DNA from: Algoriphagus faecimaris
Lineage (GTDB): Bacteria > Bacteroidota > Bacteroidia > Cytophagales > Cyclobacteriaceae
Length of the DNA: 64,000 nucleotides
Assembly: GCF_900101705.1 (NCBI RefSeq)
Contig: NZ_FNAC01000025.1
Span: 1-64,000 of the forward strand
Direction of reading: 5' to 3'
The number at the start of each line of letters is the position of its first letter. Position 1 is the stretch's first letter. Positions 34,655 through 44,102 of this stretch are shown here, in pieces. The position numbers and the translations under genes are program-made. The notes below the pieces were generated by a model, which was given only the letters and a program-made list of their open reading frames with translations, made no database searches and had not been told where the DNA came from.

Positions 34655-34684
34655 TTTGAAAAATGTAGGGAAGGACTTACTTTG
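34655..34684 (+). promoter_or_regulatory. Likely Bacteroidota-type promoter of the kinase gene
   Basis: TTTG at 34655-34658 and TACTTTG at 34678-34684 are 19 bp apart and fit the Bacteroidota -33 TTTG and -7 TAnnTTTG elements with one base fewer in the second. Transcription would start only about 10-15 bases before the TTG start codon, so the leader is very short. Confidence 0.4.
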
Positions 34685-34704
34685 AATGCTTAAATCTTTC
34701 GCTC

Positions 34705-36693
34705 TTGTCTCGTTTTAGCCTATTTTCTTTCTTTCTCATCCTTTTCTATGGTGCTTTACCCTCTCAGGGAAGGCAACAAGCCCAATTCGATAGTTTGGAA
34801 CAAGTGTTCCAAAATCAAAATCTCTCCGATTCCATCCGCTACCGAGCGATTCAGCAGCTTACTTTTTCGATGATTTTCAGCGATGGAGATCAGGCCAAAC
34901 CCAAGATTAAAGAAGTCTTGAAATCAGTCGAAAAGGAAGTTGGGAAATCTAGGATTTACTTTGAAATCCTGCAGAATCTCGGCATCTACTACGATGTCAA
35001 TCAAATGACCGACAGCTCCCTGATGATCTTTTCCGAGATCTTGGAGGAAAGCAAAAAACAAGGTTGGAAAGCCCTAGAACAGCGCTCCAACAACAATCTT
35101 GGTATGAATCGCCTGAATTCCTCGGACTACAAAGCGGCGATTGAGTATTTTTCCAAATCTTTGGAGCTAAGTAGAATTGATCCCAATGCCCAAGAGGCTA
35201 ATTATGTCCATAGCATCTCCAATTTGGGATTGGCTAACCAAGAACTCGAACTCTACGATCAGGCAATCAAGTATCATTTGGAGGCTTTGGAGATCCGAGA
35301 GCGGCTAGATGACCCGAATGGCATTGCGATTTCTTGCGCCAACTTGGGGATTTGTTACAAACTAATGGGAGAGGAAAACCAAGCTGAAAAGTACTTTCAA
35401 AAAGCGATCGTAAATGCCGAAATCGCCGGTAACAAAGTACTATTTCATCGAGTGCATGATAATCTCGGGAGTCTTTACATAGGGCAGAAAAATTATGAAA
35501 AAGGGCTGTTGATGCTTGATATCGCTCTGGATGATGCAGATGGATTTACTCCCGATCCTAAAATGGAACTCAGCATAGTCAGCAATGCCGCTGCGGCTCA
35601 TTTAGACTTGGGGCAAACCGAACGAGCCTTGGAATTTGCCAATGGCGGTCTTGGAATATTGACCGAAAATCCGGAGTTGGTTAACTATTCACTGACCTTG
35701 AAAAATACCCTTGCCAAAATCTATTTTAGAAAAGGAGATTTTGAAAAAGGCAATGCCTATCTCGAGGAATATCAAGAACTCAATCGACAAGTTTTTCAGG
35801 AAGAAAATGCCCAACTCCTTACCGACCTTCAAGTGAAGTATGATTTGGAGAAAAAAGAAAGCCAAATTGCAATTCAGAATGCTGAGATTCAGGAAAAAAA
35901 TGCGACTCTTCAGCGAAATTATTTCGCTCTTGCTGCGCTAGGGCTCTTGATACTTTTGATCGGCGTTGCCTTTTTCTTTTACCAAAACCGGATTAAGCGA
36001 AAGCAGGAACTCCTCGTCAAAGACAGGGAATTGAAAGTAAAAGAAGCCTACATCCAAGCTTCGCTGGAATCTCAGGAACAGGAGCGCCGGCGTATGGCCC
36101 AAGACCTACACGATGGATTTGGGCAATATATTTCTGCCCTTCGGATGTATGTCTCCCAACTCAAAAGCAATCAGACCAAGGAGGAATTCAAGACCGAACT
36201 TGTCAGCCGTACCGATGCGGTTTTGGATGAAATGTCTAGAGAAATCAGCAATGTGGTCTACGACTTGATGCCAGCTACTTTGATCCGCTATGGATTAATT
36301 TCAGCATTGGAGGACTTAGCTCACCGAATCAATGCGGGGCAAAAAGTAAAGCTTCACATCGAATCAGGAAACCTGCCCGATCGCTTGGATGAATTGGTTG
36401 AGATCAACCTTTTCCGTATCTGTCAAGAGTGGATTAATAATGTGCTGAAGTATGCTAAAGCAGAAAATATTACCTTGGACTTATCCCAAAATCATGGGGT
36501 GGCACAGCTTCAAATTTTAGATGATGGACAGGGGTTTGATACCCGTGTTTTTCGGCACAGCAAGCGAAATGGCTGGAAAAACATCAGTACCCGAGCAGAG
36601 TTGCTTAATGGCAAACTGGAACTTTTTACTCAGGCTAGACAGCAGGGAACCGAGTTATTGGTCACTTTTCCGTATGTTCATCGTGCCAATTAA
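34705..36693 (+). CDS. TPR sensor histidine kinase (HisKA_3 type)
   Basis: The 662-residue protein has a signal peptide (MSRFSLFSFFLILFYGALPS). TPR repeats fill about residues 60-370 (for example YNYALGLANQELELYDQAIK style helices such as SNLGLANQELELYDQAIKYH). A membrane segment FALAALGLLILLIGVAFFFY lies near 408-427, then a coiled coil and the dimerisation helix with MAQDLHDGFGQYISALRM, where H469 is the phospho-acceptor. The ATPase domain follows (EWINNVLKYA, DDGQGFD). The start is TTG at 34705; the only nearby ATG is out of frame and closes quickly. It lies 12 bases before its response-regulator gene. The signal is unknown. Confidence 0.88.
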   Translation: MSRFSLFSFFLILFYGALPSQGRQQAQFDSLEQVFQNQNLSDSIRYRAIQQLTFSMIFSDGDQAKPKIKEVLKSVEKEVGKSRIYFEILQNLGIYYDVNQMTDSSLMIFSEILEESKKQGWKALEQRSNNNLGMNRLNSSDYKAAIEYFSKSLELSRIDPNAQEANYVHSISNLGLANQELELYDQAIKYHLEALEIRERLDDPNGIAISCANLGICYKLMGEENQAEKYFQKAIVNAEIAGNKVLFHRVHDNLGSLYIGQKNYEKGLLMLDIALDDADGFTPDPKMELSIVSNAAAAHLDLGQTERALEFANGGLGILTENPELVNYSLTLKNTLAKIYFRKGDFEKGNAYLEEYQELNRQVFQEENAQLLTDLQVKYDLEKKESQIAIQNAEIQEKNATLQRNYFALAALGLLILLIGVAFFFYQNRIKRKQELLVKDRELKVKEAYIQASLESQEQERRRMAQDLHDGFGQYISALRMYVSQLKSNQTKEEFKTELVSRTDAVLDEMSREISNVVYDLMPATLIRYGLISALEDLAHRINAGQKVKLHIESGNLPDRLDELVEINLFRICQEWINNVLKYAKAENITLDLSQNHGVAQLQILDDGQGFDTRVFRHSKRNGWKNISTRAELLNGKLELFTQARQQGTELLVTFPYVHRAN

Positions 36694-36705
36694 ATACTTT
36701 AGAAA

Positions 36706-37341
36706 ATGAAAATTCTTCTTGCAGATGATCACCGCATTCTTTTGGACGGGTTGAAGTTTTTGATCCAAAATCAAGACAAAGTGACTGAAGTGGAAACGGC
36801 CACCACCGTGGAGGAGGCTTGGGAAAAAATGGGGAAGAATGCTCCCGATTTGATTATTTCGGATATCTCTATTCCTAAAGTCGGTGGAATTGCTTTTGCC
36901 CAAAAAGTCAAATCGCATTTTCCGCAGACTAAACTGATTTTTCTGAGCATGCATGAGGAGCCCTACCGAGTCAAAGAGGCTTTGGCCACGGGAGCGGAAG
37001 GCTATGTGCTAAAGAAAGCTGCCCACGAAGAATTATTAAAAGCAGTGATAGAGGTGGCTTCGGGTGGCATGTATTTCAGTACGGAGATTCAAAAAATCCT
37101 GATTCAGCGAATGAGATTCCCCGCAGATGAGCGTATCCTTTCAGAAAGGGAAAAGGAAGTGTTGAAGTTGATTTTTGAGGAGTTTTCCAACAAACAAATT
37201 GGAGAAATGCTCCATATCTCTGAGCGAACCGTAGAGACTCACCGCAAAAATATCTACCAAAAAACAAAGACCAACACGCTGGTTGGTCTTTTGAAATTTG
37301 CCTTGGAAAACAATCTGGTGGGAGGGATGGCTCAATCTTGA
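36706..37341 (+). CDS. NarL/FixJ-type response regulator
   Basis: The 211-residue protein has a receiver domain (MKILLADDHRILLDGLKFLI) with phospho-acceptor D53 in DLIISDISIP, the conserved Lys in YVLKKAAHEEL, and a LuxR-type helix-turn-helix at about 146-205 (LSEREKEVLKLIFEEFSNKQ, ISERTVETHRKNIYQK). It is the partner of the upstream TPR kinase, 12 bases away. Targets are not visible. Its last 10 bases overlap the stop of the convergent gene. Confidence 0.92.
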   Translation: MKILLADDHRILLDGLKFLIQNQDKVTEVETATTVEEAWEKMGKNAPDLIISDISIPKVGGIAFAQKVKSHFPQTKLIFLSMHEEPYRVKEALATGAEGYVLKKAAHEELLKAVIEVASGGMYFSTEIQKILIQRMRFPADERILSEREKEVLKLIFEEFSNKQIGEMLHISERTVETHRKNIYQKTKTNTLVGLLKFALENNLVGGMAQS

Positions 37342-38411
37342 ATCATAGAAACGAAGTTTGAAATCCCTGTGTCCATCATATCCCGAATGGCCCCTGATGC
37401 AGCGCTTACATATTTCTGCTGATCACATTCTGCAAAATGTGAGGCTACAGTTTTTTGCTCCCCCGATACCATAACCAAGGTAGAGTAGCCTGTTTTTGAA
37501 AACATATCGGATTGAGCCTGAGTAACTTCTTTGATTTTCTTGTCCTTGAAGACATCTTCAAAGTAGACTGCCTTTTTCAGTTCCACTTTGGCATCAAAAA
37601 ACGGATTGTTTCCAATGTCATTTCCTGAAATAAAGCGTACCTGAGAATTGATTGTTTCAGAGGCACCCATACTTCCAAACCCTTTGACAAACCCAGTAAG
37701 TGAAGTTTGCTTATTCACATCTGAGGTATTCATTATTGGCTCGATTCTATAGCCTATATCTGCCTTGACCGAAGAGCTATTAGTCCACATCGAAGCATCG
37801 GCATCCAGAGTTACAAATGGAAAAATAAAATTGACATCGGCCACATAGACATCCCCGAGTTCTTTAGATATTTTGGGAGCCATATCCAAAAAGGTGCCTT
37901 TTTCTCTGCCACTTTTGGCCACTCCTTTCACTAAGTAGTCGAAGCCTTTCGGAGTTACCATCACAAAACCGGCTGCTTGATCGTCGGAGGAAGCACCTCC
38001 GGATACCCTAGTCCAGCCCTGGAAATAATCAATTTTTTCGGCTTCATCCACGCTTAGGATTTCAAAGCCCTCGCTAGTCAGTTGATTGAGGAAGGATTGA
38101 TAGGCCTCATCGATGATCTTTTGGAAATCATCCACATCTACACCTGAGATTTGAACTCCCATCTTAGTGTAGGTACCGGAGGTAAATGTAGTTCGGTTGG
38201 CACGGTCGTTTTTTGATCCAGAGGTTCTTGCTGAAGCCTCTTCAAAGACTTCGAAAAGGGCCTTGAAGCTTCGAACAAAAACCTTTTTGGGTGCTTTTTG
38301 ATGTTGCTTTTTCTTATTGTAGCTGGTGACTTTGAGGTCCTTGTCATTGATTGTAGTGCCGGGAAAGGCATCTACAAAAAGCAGGAGGAAAATGAGTACT
38401 AAACTTTTCAT
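37332..38411 (-). CDS. Secreted hypothetical protein, 359 residues
   Basis: The protein has a signal peptide (MKSLVLIFLLLFVDAFPGTT). The mature part is mixed alpha/beta, with GVQISGVDVDDFQKIIDEAY and GFVMVTPKGFDYLVKG, and appears periplasmic or surface-exposed. I do not recognise the family. Its 3' end overlaps the convergent response-regulator gene by 10 bases, so the two transcripts run into each other. There is no terminator between them. Confidence 0.6.
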   Translation of the reverse strand: MKSLVLIFLLLFVDAFPGTTINDKDLKVTSYNKKKQHQKAPKKVFVRSFKALFEVFEEASARTSGSKNDRANRTTFTSGTYTKMGVQISGVDVDDFQKIIDEAYQSFLNQLTSEGFEILSVDEAEKIDYFQGWTRVSGGASSDDQAAGFVMVTPKGFDYLVKGVAKSGREKGTFLDMAPKISKELGDVYVADVNFIFPFVTLDADASMWTNSSSVKADIGYRIEPIMNTSDVNKQTSLTGFVKGFGSMGASETINSQVRFISGNDIGNNPFFDAKVELKKAVYFEDVFKDKKIKEVTQAQSDMFSKTGYSTLVMVSGEQKTVASHFAECDQQKYVSAASGAIRDMMDTGISNFVSMIQD

Positions 38412-38882
38412 ATGTTCTGTTTTTGGTTAGGGAGTATAAAGGTGGCTAAAGCAGGAGTAGGGAAGAATGCCCTAAAACACAGATTTTTTATCCGTGCTGG
38501 TACGGATACCGGGTCAAATTCACTGCTTGCATTCCTTTTTTAGCGTGAATTATTTTTTATCCTGATCCATTAAAAAAAACACTTAATTCGTTAAGAAATA
38601 GGTTATAATCAATTGAAAAATAGGTTATTAATTTAAAAATTTATTCAAGGGCTGTCTCAAAAAAACAATCCTTACATGGAGTACTTATCATTCGGATAGC
38701 TTTCGAAAGAGTAAGCTTCCTTCAGAATAGATTGGAATTTAAATTTCAAATAAAATCAAACTCTTTGACCATAGATAAATGATAAGCAGGGATTCTGATT
38801 CCTCAATAAATTTGGTGAAGAGTTATCAAAACTATCTCAAAATTTTTAAGTTTAATCTTCAAACTTCTTAAAAATACTCTTT
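38412..38882. other. Divergent intergenic region, no gene seen
   Basis: The stretch separates the minus-strand secreted protein from the plus-strand gene at 38883 and must hold both promoters. It is AT-rich. I could not pick out a consensus promoter or a clear hairpin. Confidence 0.5.
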
Positions 38883-39554
38883 ATGAAACAAGCTCTTATT
38901 TTAGGTTTTGTGTTTTTCTTATCCGTTTCGTTTTCGTATGCGCAAAAATCAGCCGCTGCTTATCCTAATACCTACTGGAGCTCTGGTGGGGAATGGATTT
39001 TTTCAACGGGTGCGATAGACGGCTCCAATAATGTAATAAGATGGTCGCCCGTGATCAACCTTCAAAATTTCTTGAATTTTGATCAGTCTCAGAATTTTGG
39101 AACCTTTACTGGGATCAATTTGAGAAATGTTGGGTTTATTTATGATGAATCGGCTTCCGTGCGCAAAAAGATAAGAACCTATAACTTAGGCATTCCTGTA
39201 GGAGTTAAAATTGGAAATCTTGATAAAACTTTCTTTTTTCTTGGCTACGAGTTGGAGATGGCGCTGAATTATAAGGAAAAGACATTTGTAGATGAACGAA
39301 AGACTGACAAATTCAATATTTGGTTTAGTGATAGGGTGAACCTGTTTCAAAGTTCTTTTTTTGCAGGCATTAGCTTATCGAGTGGGACTAGTATTAAATT
39401 CAAATATTATCCAACCGGCTTTTTCAATCAAGATTTTACGGTTTCTGAAATGGGTCAAACCATCAGGCCTTACGAGAATTTTCAAGCCAATATTTTTTAC
39501 ATCTCTTTGAATTTTGATGTCTTCAACAAAGGGGAGTTCTCATTAGGTGATTGA
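38883..39554 (+). CDS. Secreted or outer-membrane hypothetical protein, 223 residues
   Basis: The start is a signal peptide MKQALILGFVFFLSVSFSYA, cleaved before QKSAAAYP. The mature chain has alternating aromatic and polar residues in short strands (GVKIGNLDKTFFFLGYELEM, FFAGISLSSGTSIKFKYYPT, NIFYISLNFDVF), the pattern of a small outer-membrane beta-barrel of 8-10 strands. No family motif is recognised. It is a single-gene unit that ends 70 bases before a bidirectional terminator. Confidence 0.6.
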   Translation: MKQALILGFVFFLSVSFSYAQKSAAAYPNTYWSSGGEWIFSTGAIDGSNNVIRWSPVINLQNFLNFDQSQNFGTFTGINLRNVGFIYDESASVRKKIRTYNLGIPVGVKIGNLDKTFFFLGYELEMALNYKEKTFVDERKTDKFNIWFSDRVNLFQSSFFAGISLSSGTSIKFKYYPTGFFNQDFTVSEMGQTIRPYENFQANIFYISLNFDVFNKGEFSLGD

Positions 39555-39625
39555 CCCGGTTTAGGTTTGCGGTTCAAGGGATTGAAAAGCCACTAGTGGT
39601 ATTTTAAAGGATTGTAAAAAATAAA

Positions 39626-39668
39626 AAAGCCCCTGCAAAAATTTGATATGCAGGGGCTTTCACTTTTT
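39626..39668. terminator. Bidirectional terminator
   Basis: AAAGCCCCTGCA (39626-39637) pairs perfectly over 12 bp with TGCAGGGGCTTT (39649-39660), with an 11-base loop and A/T runs on both sides. It serves the convergent genes ending at 39554 and 39680. Confidence 0.88.
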
Positions 39669-39679
39669 TTAAGCAAGGC

Positions 39680-41572
39680 TTAATTCTTCAAATTAAAAGC
39701 GCTGATTTCTCCATTTCCTGACTGATAGTAAAGGTAGCCTTCGATATCATCTACTTCATAGACTGGCTTTTTGTCTTTGAGTACGATTTCTTTTTCGGTT
39801 TTACCAGTATCCTTGTTGACTTTGACAAGACCCACGCCGTCGCTGAGATCCGTCAAGATAAAACGCGCATTTTCCGTAGCCATGGTGGCTTTGAAGCGCT
39901 TGGTCATTTCTCCATAGGAAATGGAGGCAATATTCGAGAAGGTCTCCGCTGCTCGCGCATTGTCTCTTGCTCGCATCGCATCCGCACTGCTGTATTCGCC
40001 GATGTAATAGCTGTAGGTGGACTGAGAAGCTGCAGCAGCAGAAACAGTGGCTGAAGCGAGCGTCAAGGCTCCAAGCGCCACTTTGGCAAAAGTGCTTTGG
40101 CCGGGAGCTTTATGAAATACATGGTAATTTTCTTTTCCACTGCCGTCAAGCAGCATCATGTTTTGATCGGAGGCCAAAAAGATGCCTGAAGCTCGTGTTC
40201 CGATCTCATAGGGGCTTTCTTTTCCTTCAAATTTGAGCTTCGCAAAAGTGCTTACATCTCCGGTATTTTCATCGATGGCCAGAATTTCTTCGCCAGTGCT
40301 GATGAGGTAGCGACCTTTGGCTTTGTCGTAAGCACTCGATACAGAAGTAGCCTTCTTGTACTGAATTCCTTTTTTCCATTTGGCATCCCCGGTATTCAAA
40401 TCAATAATATTGGCATCGGTATCGGTGATGTAGATCATGCCTTGAGGTGTGGTAGCCATGGTATGAATATTCGCACCGGTGTCAATGGGCTTTTTAAATA
40501 GAGGTGTACCGTCAAATTTGATTTTGTTGATTCCACCATCGGCCAAACCGAATAGGATTCCGTCTTCCATCACGTAAAAATGCTGCACATAGCCTTTGGT
40601 TTTGGGGGCTTTTTCCCATAAATCTTCTCCGCTTGAGGCATCTAAAAAGGCAATTTTAGATTCACCGCCACCTCCGATTTGACTCACTAGACTACTGCCC
40701 CCTTTGAAAACATCGCTCACTACAGCCAATCCTCCTGGAAGAATCTGAAAACGGGTGATGCTGCCTTTGATTTTTCGTTCTTTGTCCCAAAGAGCCTGCC
40801 CGTCTTTTCCAAATTTATGGATGCGGGTGTCTCCATTGCTGCGCTCTTCGAATCCATAGATTTCGATTCCGGTCTCATCGGCAATCATGCTGGTTAGGTT
40901 TTTCACGTCATTTTCCCAAATAATGCTCCCATTAGCCACATTGGCGCTGACTACCCCTTTGGTGGTGGGGACAAAAACCTGATCCTTGAGAAGGAAAGGA
41001 GCTCCCGAACTCATCGGAATGGCTGCCGCACTGCGGACTTTTCCCGCATTGGGATCTAAATTAGCAAAGCCTTCCTGCTTGCCTGTAGCCATGTCATAAA
41101 TGCCTGCCGCCAGGATTTCGCCCTCGCTCTTTTCCCGGTTCCCTACGACGACGAGTTTGTTTTCGGGAAGAAAAATTTTGAGTTGGGCGATTTGCTTCCA
41201 GCCGTTTTCCTCAGTGACGAAAACTTTTTCACCCGTGATCACATCAATCACAGTTCGCTTGGAGTTTGCAAAGATGGTCCCCGGAATTTGGGATTTTCCT
41301 CCTTGGGTCAAAATCACATAGGGGCTGAGCGGAACCAATTCCATCTCCTCTTCTTTGATTTTGCCGTATTCTGCAAAGCTGAAATGGGGACTAGCAGCAC
41401 CCGGACGGATGCCTACGAGGCCGCTGCTCCCGTTGATTAAAAGCACGCCGGCATCGGTAAGGGTCATTTTTTCGATTTTGCCTCCTATATCGTATTTGTG
41501 AGTAGGAGTGGTTTGTGCCCAGCTTACTGTGAAAAATAAGCAGCTAAGCCAAGTGAGTAATTGCTTTTTCAT
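39680..41572 (-). CDS. PQQ-type beta-propeller secreted protein
   Basis: The 630-residue protein has a signal peptide (MKKQLLTWLSCLFFTVSWAQ). Repeated blades of the form V-xx-xxGxxxW appear: GVVSANVANGSIIWENDV, KIAFLDASSGEDLWEKAP, ANIIDLNTGDAKWKKGI and LAIDENTGDVSTFAK. This is the PQQ/BamB-type propeller. The expected PQQ enzyme residues are not obvious, so it is probably a binding or scaffold protein. A Gly/Ala-rich segment near residues 500-520 (VALGALTLASATVSAAAASQ) could be a membrane helix or a linker inside the propeller, which is unusual. Confidence 0.75.
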   Translation of the reverse strand: MKKQLLTWLSCLFFTVSWAQTTPTHKYDIGGKIEKMTLTDAGVLLINGSSGLVGIRPGAASPHFSFAEYGKIKEEEMELVPLSPYVILTQGGKSQIPGTIFANSKRTVIDVITGEKVFVTEENGWKQIAQLKIFLPENKLVVVGNREKSEGEILAAGIYDMATGKQEGFANLDPNAGKVRSAAAIPMSSGAPFLLKDQVFVPTTKGVVSANVANGSIIWENDVKNLTSMIADETGIEIYGFEERSNGDTRIHKFGKDGQALWDKERKIKGSITRFQILPGGLAVVSDVFKGGSSLVSQIGGGGESKIAFLDASSGEDLWEKAPKTKGYVQHFYVMEDGILFGLADGGINKIKFDGTPLFKKPIDTGANIHTMATTPQGMIYITDTDANIIDLNTGDAKWKKGIQYKKATSVSSAYDKAKGRYLISTGEEILAIDENTGDVSTFAKLKFEGKESPYEIGTRASGIFLASDQNMMLLDGSGKENYHVFHKAPGQSTFAKVALGALTLASATVSAAAASQSTYSYYIGEYSSADAMRARDNARAAETFSNIASISYGEMTKRFKATMATENARFILTDLSDGVGLVKVNKDTGKTEKEIVLKDKKPVYEVDDIEGYLYYQSGNGEISAFNLKN

Positions 41573-42179
41573 AAGAATTTGATTTGAAGGAAATCGCAGT
41601 TTGTCACAAAAACAGTTCAGCTTTCACTTACAAAAGAAGATCATCCCAAACTTGAATCTGCCACAGGCTGGATTTCATGCTAATTTGTGGGGTTGAGAAA
41701 TGATTAAATTCAAGCTTAAAGTAAGCTGGGATAGGAAAGGAATTCCATACGCCATTTGCCCTATATTTCACTTCAGCAGTAGTCCTCGCGTAAGCAGTAG
41801 AGCCAAATTTTTTTTAATCTTTATTTGTTCCGTCCCAATTGAGGTCAAGGCTCATGTCCTAGGTAACCCAATAAAAGACCAGTCCCGTAATCAAAATACC
41901 GGGAGGAAGAAAAGTTGACAGGTTATCTGTCCTATGAACACGAATTACTTTGATACCGACGAAAGCCTTACCTCTGTTTTTGAGCTGGTCGGTAAATAGG
42001 CAGCCCATTCAGTAAGTATAGCCCTATAGGTAATTGATTTTACTTTTTTACAGATACAATTCCTTCTGTCAAGTTCAATTTTAACTAAAAAAAGCTATCA
42101 CACCTGCTGGAGATGAGATAGCTTTTTATGTTTTGGAATCGTCTTTTCTATTCGAAAGTGGAGCCTGTTCGGAGGTGGA
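41573..42179. other. Intergenic region, no gene supported
   Basis: A 72-codon frame at 41700-41918 has no motif and poor codon character. The only structure is the terminator at 42090-42128. The rest shows nothing recognisable. Confidence 0.5.
42090..42128. terminator. Bidirectional terminator
   Basis: AAAAAGCTATC (42090-42100) pairs perfectly with GATAGCTTTTT (42118-42128), with a 17-base loop and T-runs on both strands. It lies 52 bases after the stop of the minus-strand small membrane protein. Confidence 0.7.
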
Positions 42180-42458
42180 TCACTGGTTTTGAGTATCCTC
42201 TTGTAAGCTGAGGTTGAGTTTTTTCGATTTCAAGGTGTCTGCCAGCCACTTTAGCAAAAAGAAAAGGATAAAGCCGTTCAGACTACTGCTCAGGGCTTCT
42301 TTGATTAGAAAGTCGATTTTAGCCGTTGAGTCCATGGTTTCTTGAATTTTGATAAAGTCATACAAGCCATGTACTAAGCTGATGATGGCTCCTATCAAAA
42401 TAAGATAGAGGATTGCATAAAGCCATTTGAGATTGCCGAAGTTGAATTCAATTTTCAT
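42180..42458 (-). CDS. Small two-helix membrane protein
   Basis: The 92-residue protein has two membrane helices, WLYAILYLILIGAIISLVHG at about 13-32 and SLNGFILFFLLKWLAD at about 58-73, joined by a charged linker (KIQETMDSTAKIDFLIKEAL). The C-terminus is Lys-rich. I do not recognise the family. It is divergent from the Crp/Fnr regulator and its terminator lies downstream. Confidence 0.55.
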   Translation of the reverse strand: MKIEFNFGNLKWLYAILYLILIGAIISLVHGLYDFIKIQETMDSTAKIDFLIKEALSSSLNGFILFFLLKWLADTLKSKKLNLSLQEDTQNQ

Positions 42459-42623
42459 ACGTTTTTAAATTTTTGTGTTTCACATTCTCTCCAAAGCATA
42501 AATTCAAAAATCTTTGACATCCATATTTCTAATTTTGGACCATGATTTTTCCGATATGCAGGATTGAATCTTGTTTTTACCTTGATAGAGATGCAAAAGT
42601 AGACCTGATAAATGGTGGGTTAA

Positions 42624-42637
42624 TTGATCTATGTTAA
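42624..42637. promoter_or_regulatory. FNR-like palindrome before the first Crp/Fnr gene
   Basis: TTGATCTATGTTAA fits the FNR-type layout (TTGAT, four bases, a TCAA/TTAA half). It lies 31 bases before the TTG start of the Crp/Fnr gene and differs at one base from the copy at 48500. Self-regulation is inferred. Confidence 0.5.
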
Positions 42638-42668
42638 GTTAATGTCTACCTTGTTTTCAAATAAATAA

Positions 42669-43292
42669 TTGATTTTGAGGGAAAATATAGAAGAGGGTGC
42701 GGCAAATGAGAGAAAACACCTGGAGGCCGCCAGGAAGCTATTGTTTGATTATTTACCCTTGTCTGATTCGCAATGGGAGGTGTTTAAGCAGGGATTTAGG
42801 ATCAGAAAGTATAAAAAAGGGGAATTCGTTCTGCGAGAGGGGGAAACGGAGCGTTTTCTTTCGATCGTGATTCAGGGGCTTACTCGCCATTTTGTACTTG
42901 TCCAAGGAGAAGAACACTCTTTTGACTTTTCTTTTCAGCATGAATTCAACTGTTCCTATTCTAGTTTTATCCAGCAAAAACCATCGAGGTTTTATATAGA
43001 AGCCTTGGATGATTGTATTTTGGCTTCTCTCCCCTATACATTTCTTCAGTCACTGTATGAGCAATTTCCTGAGAGCAATAAATTTGGGCGAACAGCAGTA
43101 GAGCAGTATTATATCTGGAGAGAGCAGCGAGAGCTCTCCCTGCTGACGGAGTCGGCCAGTGAACGCTATGAAAAGCTCATGCAGAAATATCCTGTTTATT
43201 TGGAACAGGTTCCCCTGAAATACTTGGCTTCCTATCTCAATATTAAGCCCGAATCATTGAGTAGGATTAGAAAAGGGCTCCTGCAAAAATAA
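42669..43292 (+). CDS. Crp/Fnr family transcription regulator
   Basis: The 207-residue protein has a cyclic-nucleotide-type sensor domain (FRIRKYKKGEFVLREGETER at about 42-61, then FLSIVIQGLTRHFVL) and a C-terminal winged helix with VPLKYLASYLNIKPESLSRI. There is no FNR-type Cys cluster, so it is not an oxygen-sensing Fnr. The frame starts at TTG 42669; no ATG is available before residue 180. FNR-like palindromes lie upstream of it and of the next gene, an outer-membrane protein 85 bases downstream, which it probably controls. Confidence 0.85.
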   Translation: MILRENIEEGAANERKHLEAARKLLFDYLPLSDSQWEVFKQGFRIRKYKKGEFVLREGETERFLSIVIQGLTRHFVLVQGEEHSFDFSFQHEFNCSYSSFIQQKPSRFYIEALDDCILASLPYTFLQSLYEQFPESNKFGRTAVEQYYIWREQRELSLLTESASERYEKLMQKYPVYLEQVPLKYLASYLNIKPESLSRIRKGLLQK

Positions 43293-43303
43293 GGATACCC
43301 TTC

Positions 43304-43317
43304 TTAACCTAGGTTAA
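43304..43317. promoter_or_regulatory. FNR-like palindrome before the outer-membrane protein gene
   Basis: TTAACCTAGGTTAA is a perfect 14-bp palindrome. A possible -7 element CAACTTTG lies at 43340-43347, with TTTA at 43318 as a weak -33. The palindrome centre would then be near -43, the place of a class II activator site. The promoter reading is inference. Confidence 0.55.
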
Positions 43318-43377
43318 TTTAGGGCAGCTTGCCTTCTTTCAACTTTGCACCTGTAAATCAATCAAATCATTACAGGT

Positions 43378-44094
43378 ATGAAAAATCTATCGTTTCGAAA
43401 AGTTTGTTTTCCCTTAGCTCTACTGATGACTTTAGGAGCCCAATCTCTAATTGCACAGGAAAATGGGGTTAAATCAAAAAGGCCCTATTCATCTCAGACC
43501 TATTTTAGTTTTGGGGCGGGTATGAGTTTCCTAAGTGGGACTCAGGATCAATTTTACCAAGATGGACACAGCAATGTGCAAATCGGTTTCATGAAAGAAT
43601 TCCCTGCCACTCAAAGAGTCTCTTGGGTAGCCGGTTTGGAATTAGAGCGGCTTACCTATTCTTTAGATTTTTTTCCCGAAGAGGGAGAAGGAGGGAAAAG
43701 GTTTATTCCGGCTCCTGATGGAGTCAAGTACACTCGGATCTTTCAAAATAGTTTGAATCTGTCTGCTCAAACAAGAATTTATTTCAAGGATAATAGCAGT
43801 GAGCAAAGTTCAAATATTTTTCTTCAGGCTGGTTTTAGGGCGGGGTATAATTTAAGTACGACTTTTTCCTACAGAGAGTCGAGCGCTCAGGAAAGCATCA
43901 ATTTGTCAGAAATTACTCAACCTATCAATTTGCAAGCAGAGTTTCTTCTAGGCTTCAAAGGAGCCTATTTTGATAAGCTAGCAATTCTAAATTCCTCCAG
44001 TTTTGGCCTAATTTATCAATTCAATAACCCCTGGAGTGCAGGAAATGTCGGCAATGTTAAACCCATCCATCTGACTTGGAGGTTTTTATTTTGA
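43378..44094 (+). CDS. Outer-membrane beta-barrel protein
   Basis: The 238-residue protein starts with a basic N-terminus and a signal segment (KVCFPLALLMTLGAQSLIAQ). The mature chain has alternating aromatic strands (TYFSFGAGMSFLSG, VQIGFMKEF, VSWVAGLELERLTYSLDFF) and ends PIHLTWRFLF with a C-terminal Phe, as in outer-membrane barrels. It is probably a porin-like or OmpW-like barrel. It lies just after a Crp/Fnr gene and an FNR-like site, so it is a probable target of that regulator. The substrate is unknown. Confidence 0.75.
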   Translation: MKNLSFRKVCFPLALLMTLGAQSLIAQENGVKSKRPYSSQTYFSFGAGMSFLSGTQDQFYQDGHSNVQIGFMKEFPATQRVSWVAGLELERLTYSLDFFPEEGEGGKRFIPAPDGVKYTRIFQNSLNLSAQTRIYFKDNSSEQSSNIFLQAGFRAGYNLSTTFSYRESSAQESINLSEITQPINLQAEFLLGFKGAYFDKLAILNSSSFGLIYQFNNPWSAGNVGNVKPIHLTWRFLF

Positions 44095-44102
44095 GAAAGT
44101 AG

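Larger units (their letters stand above)
33704..34704. other. Long repeat-bearing intergenic region
   Basis: No gene is supported over 1 kb. It holds an inverted repeat TCCCGAA/TTCGGGA (34142-34160), a hairpin GATACTTTTG/CAAAAGTATC (34271-34295) and a perfect 10-bp stem AAAAAGCTTA/TAAGCTTTTT (34311-34339). The minus-strand frame at 34040-34297 looks like the translation of a dispersed repeat. The right end carries the promoter of the kinase gene. Confidence 0.55.

Noticed and set aside
41700-41918. Plus-strand 72-codon frame
   Set aside because: No motif and no operon context.
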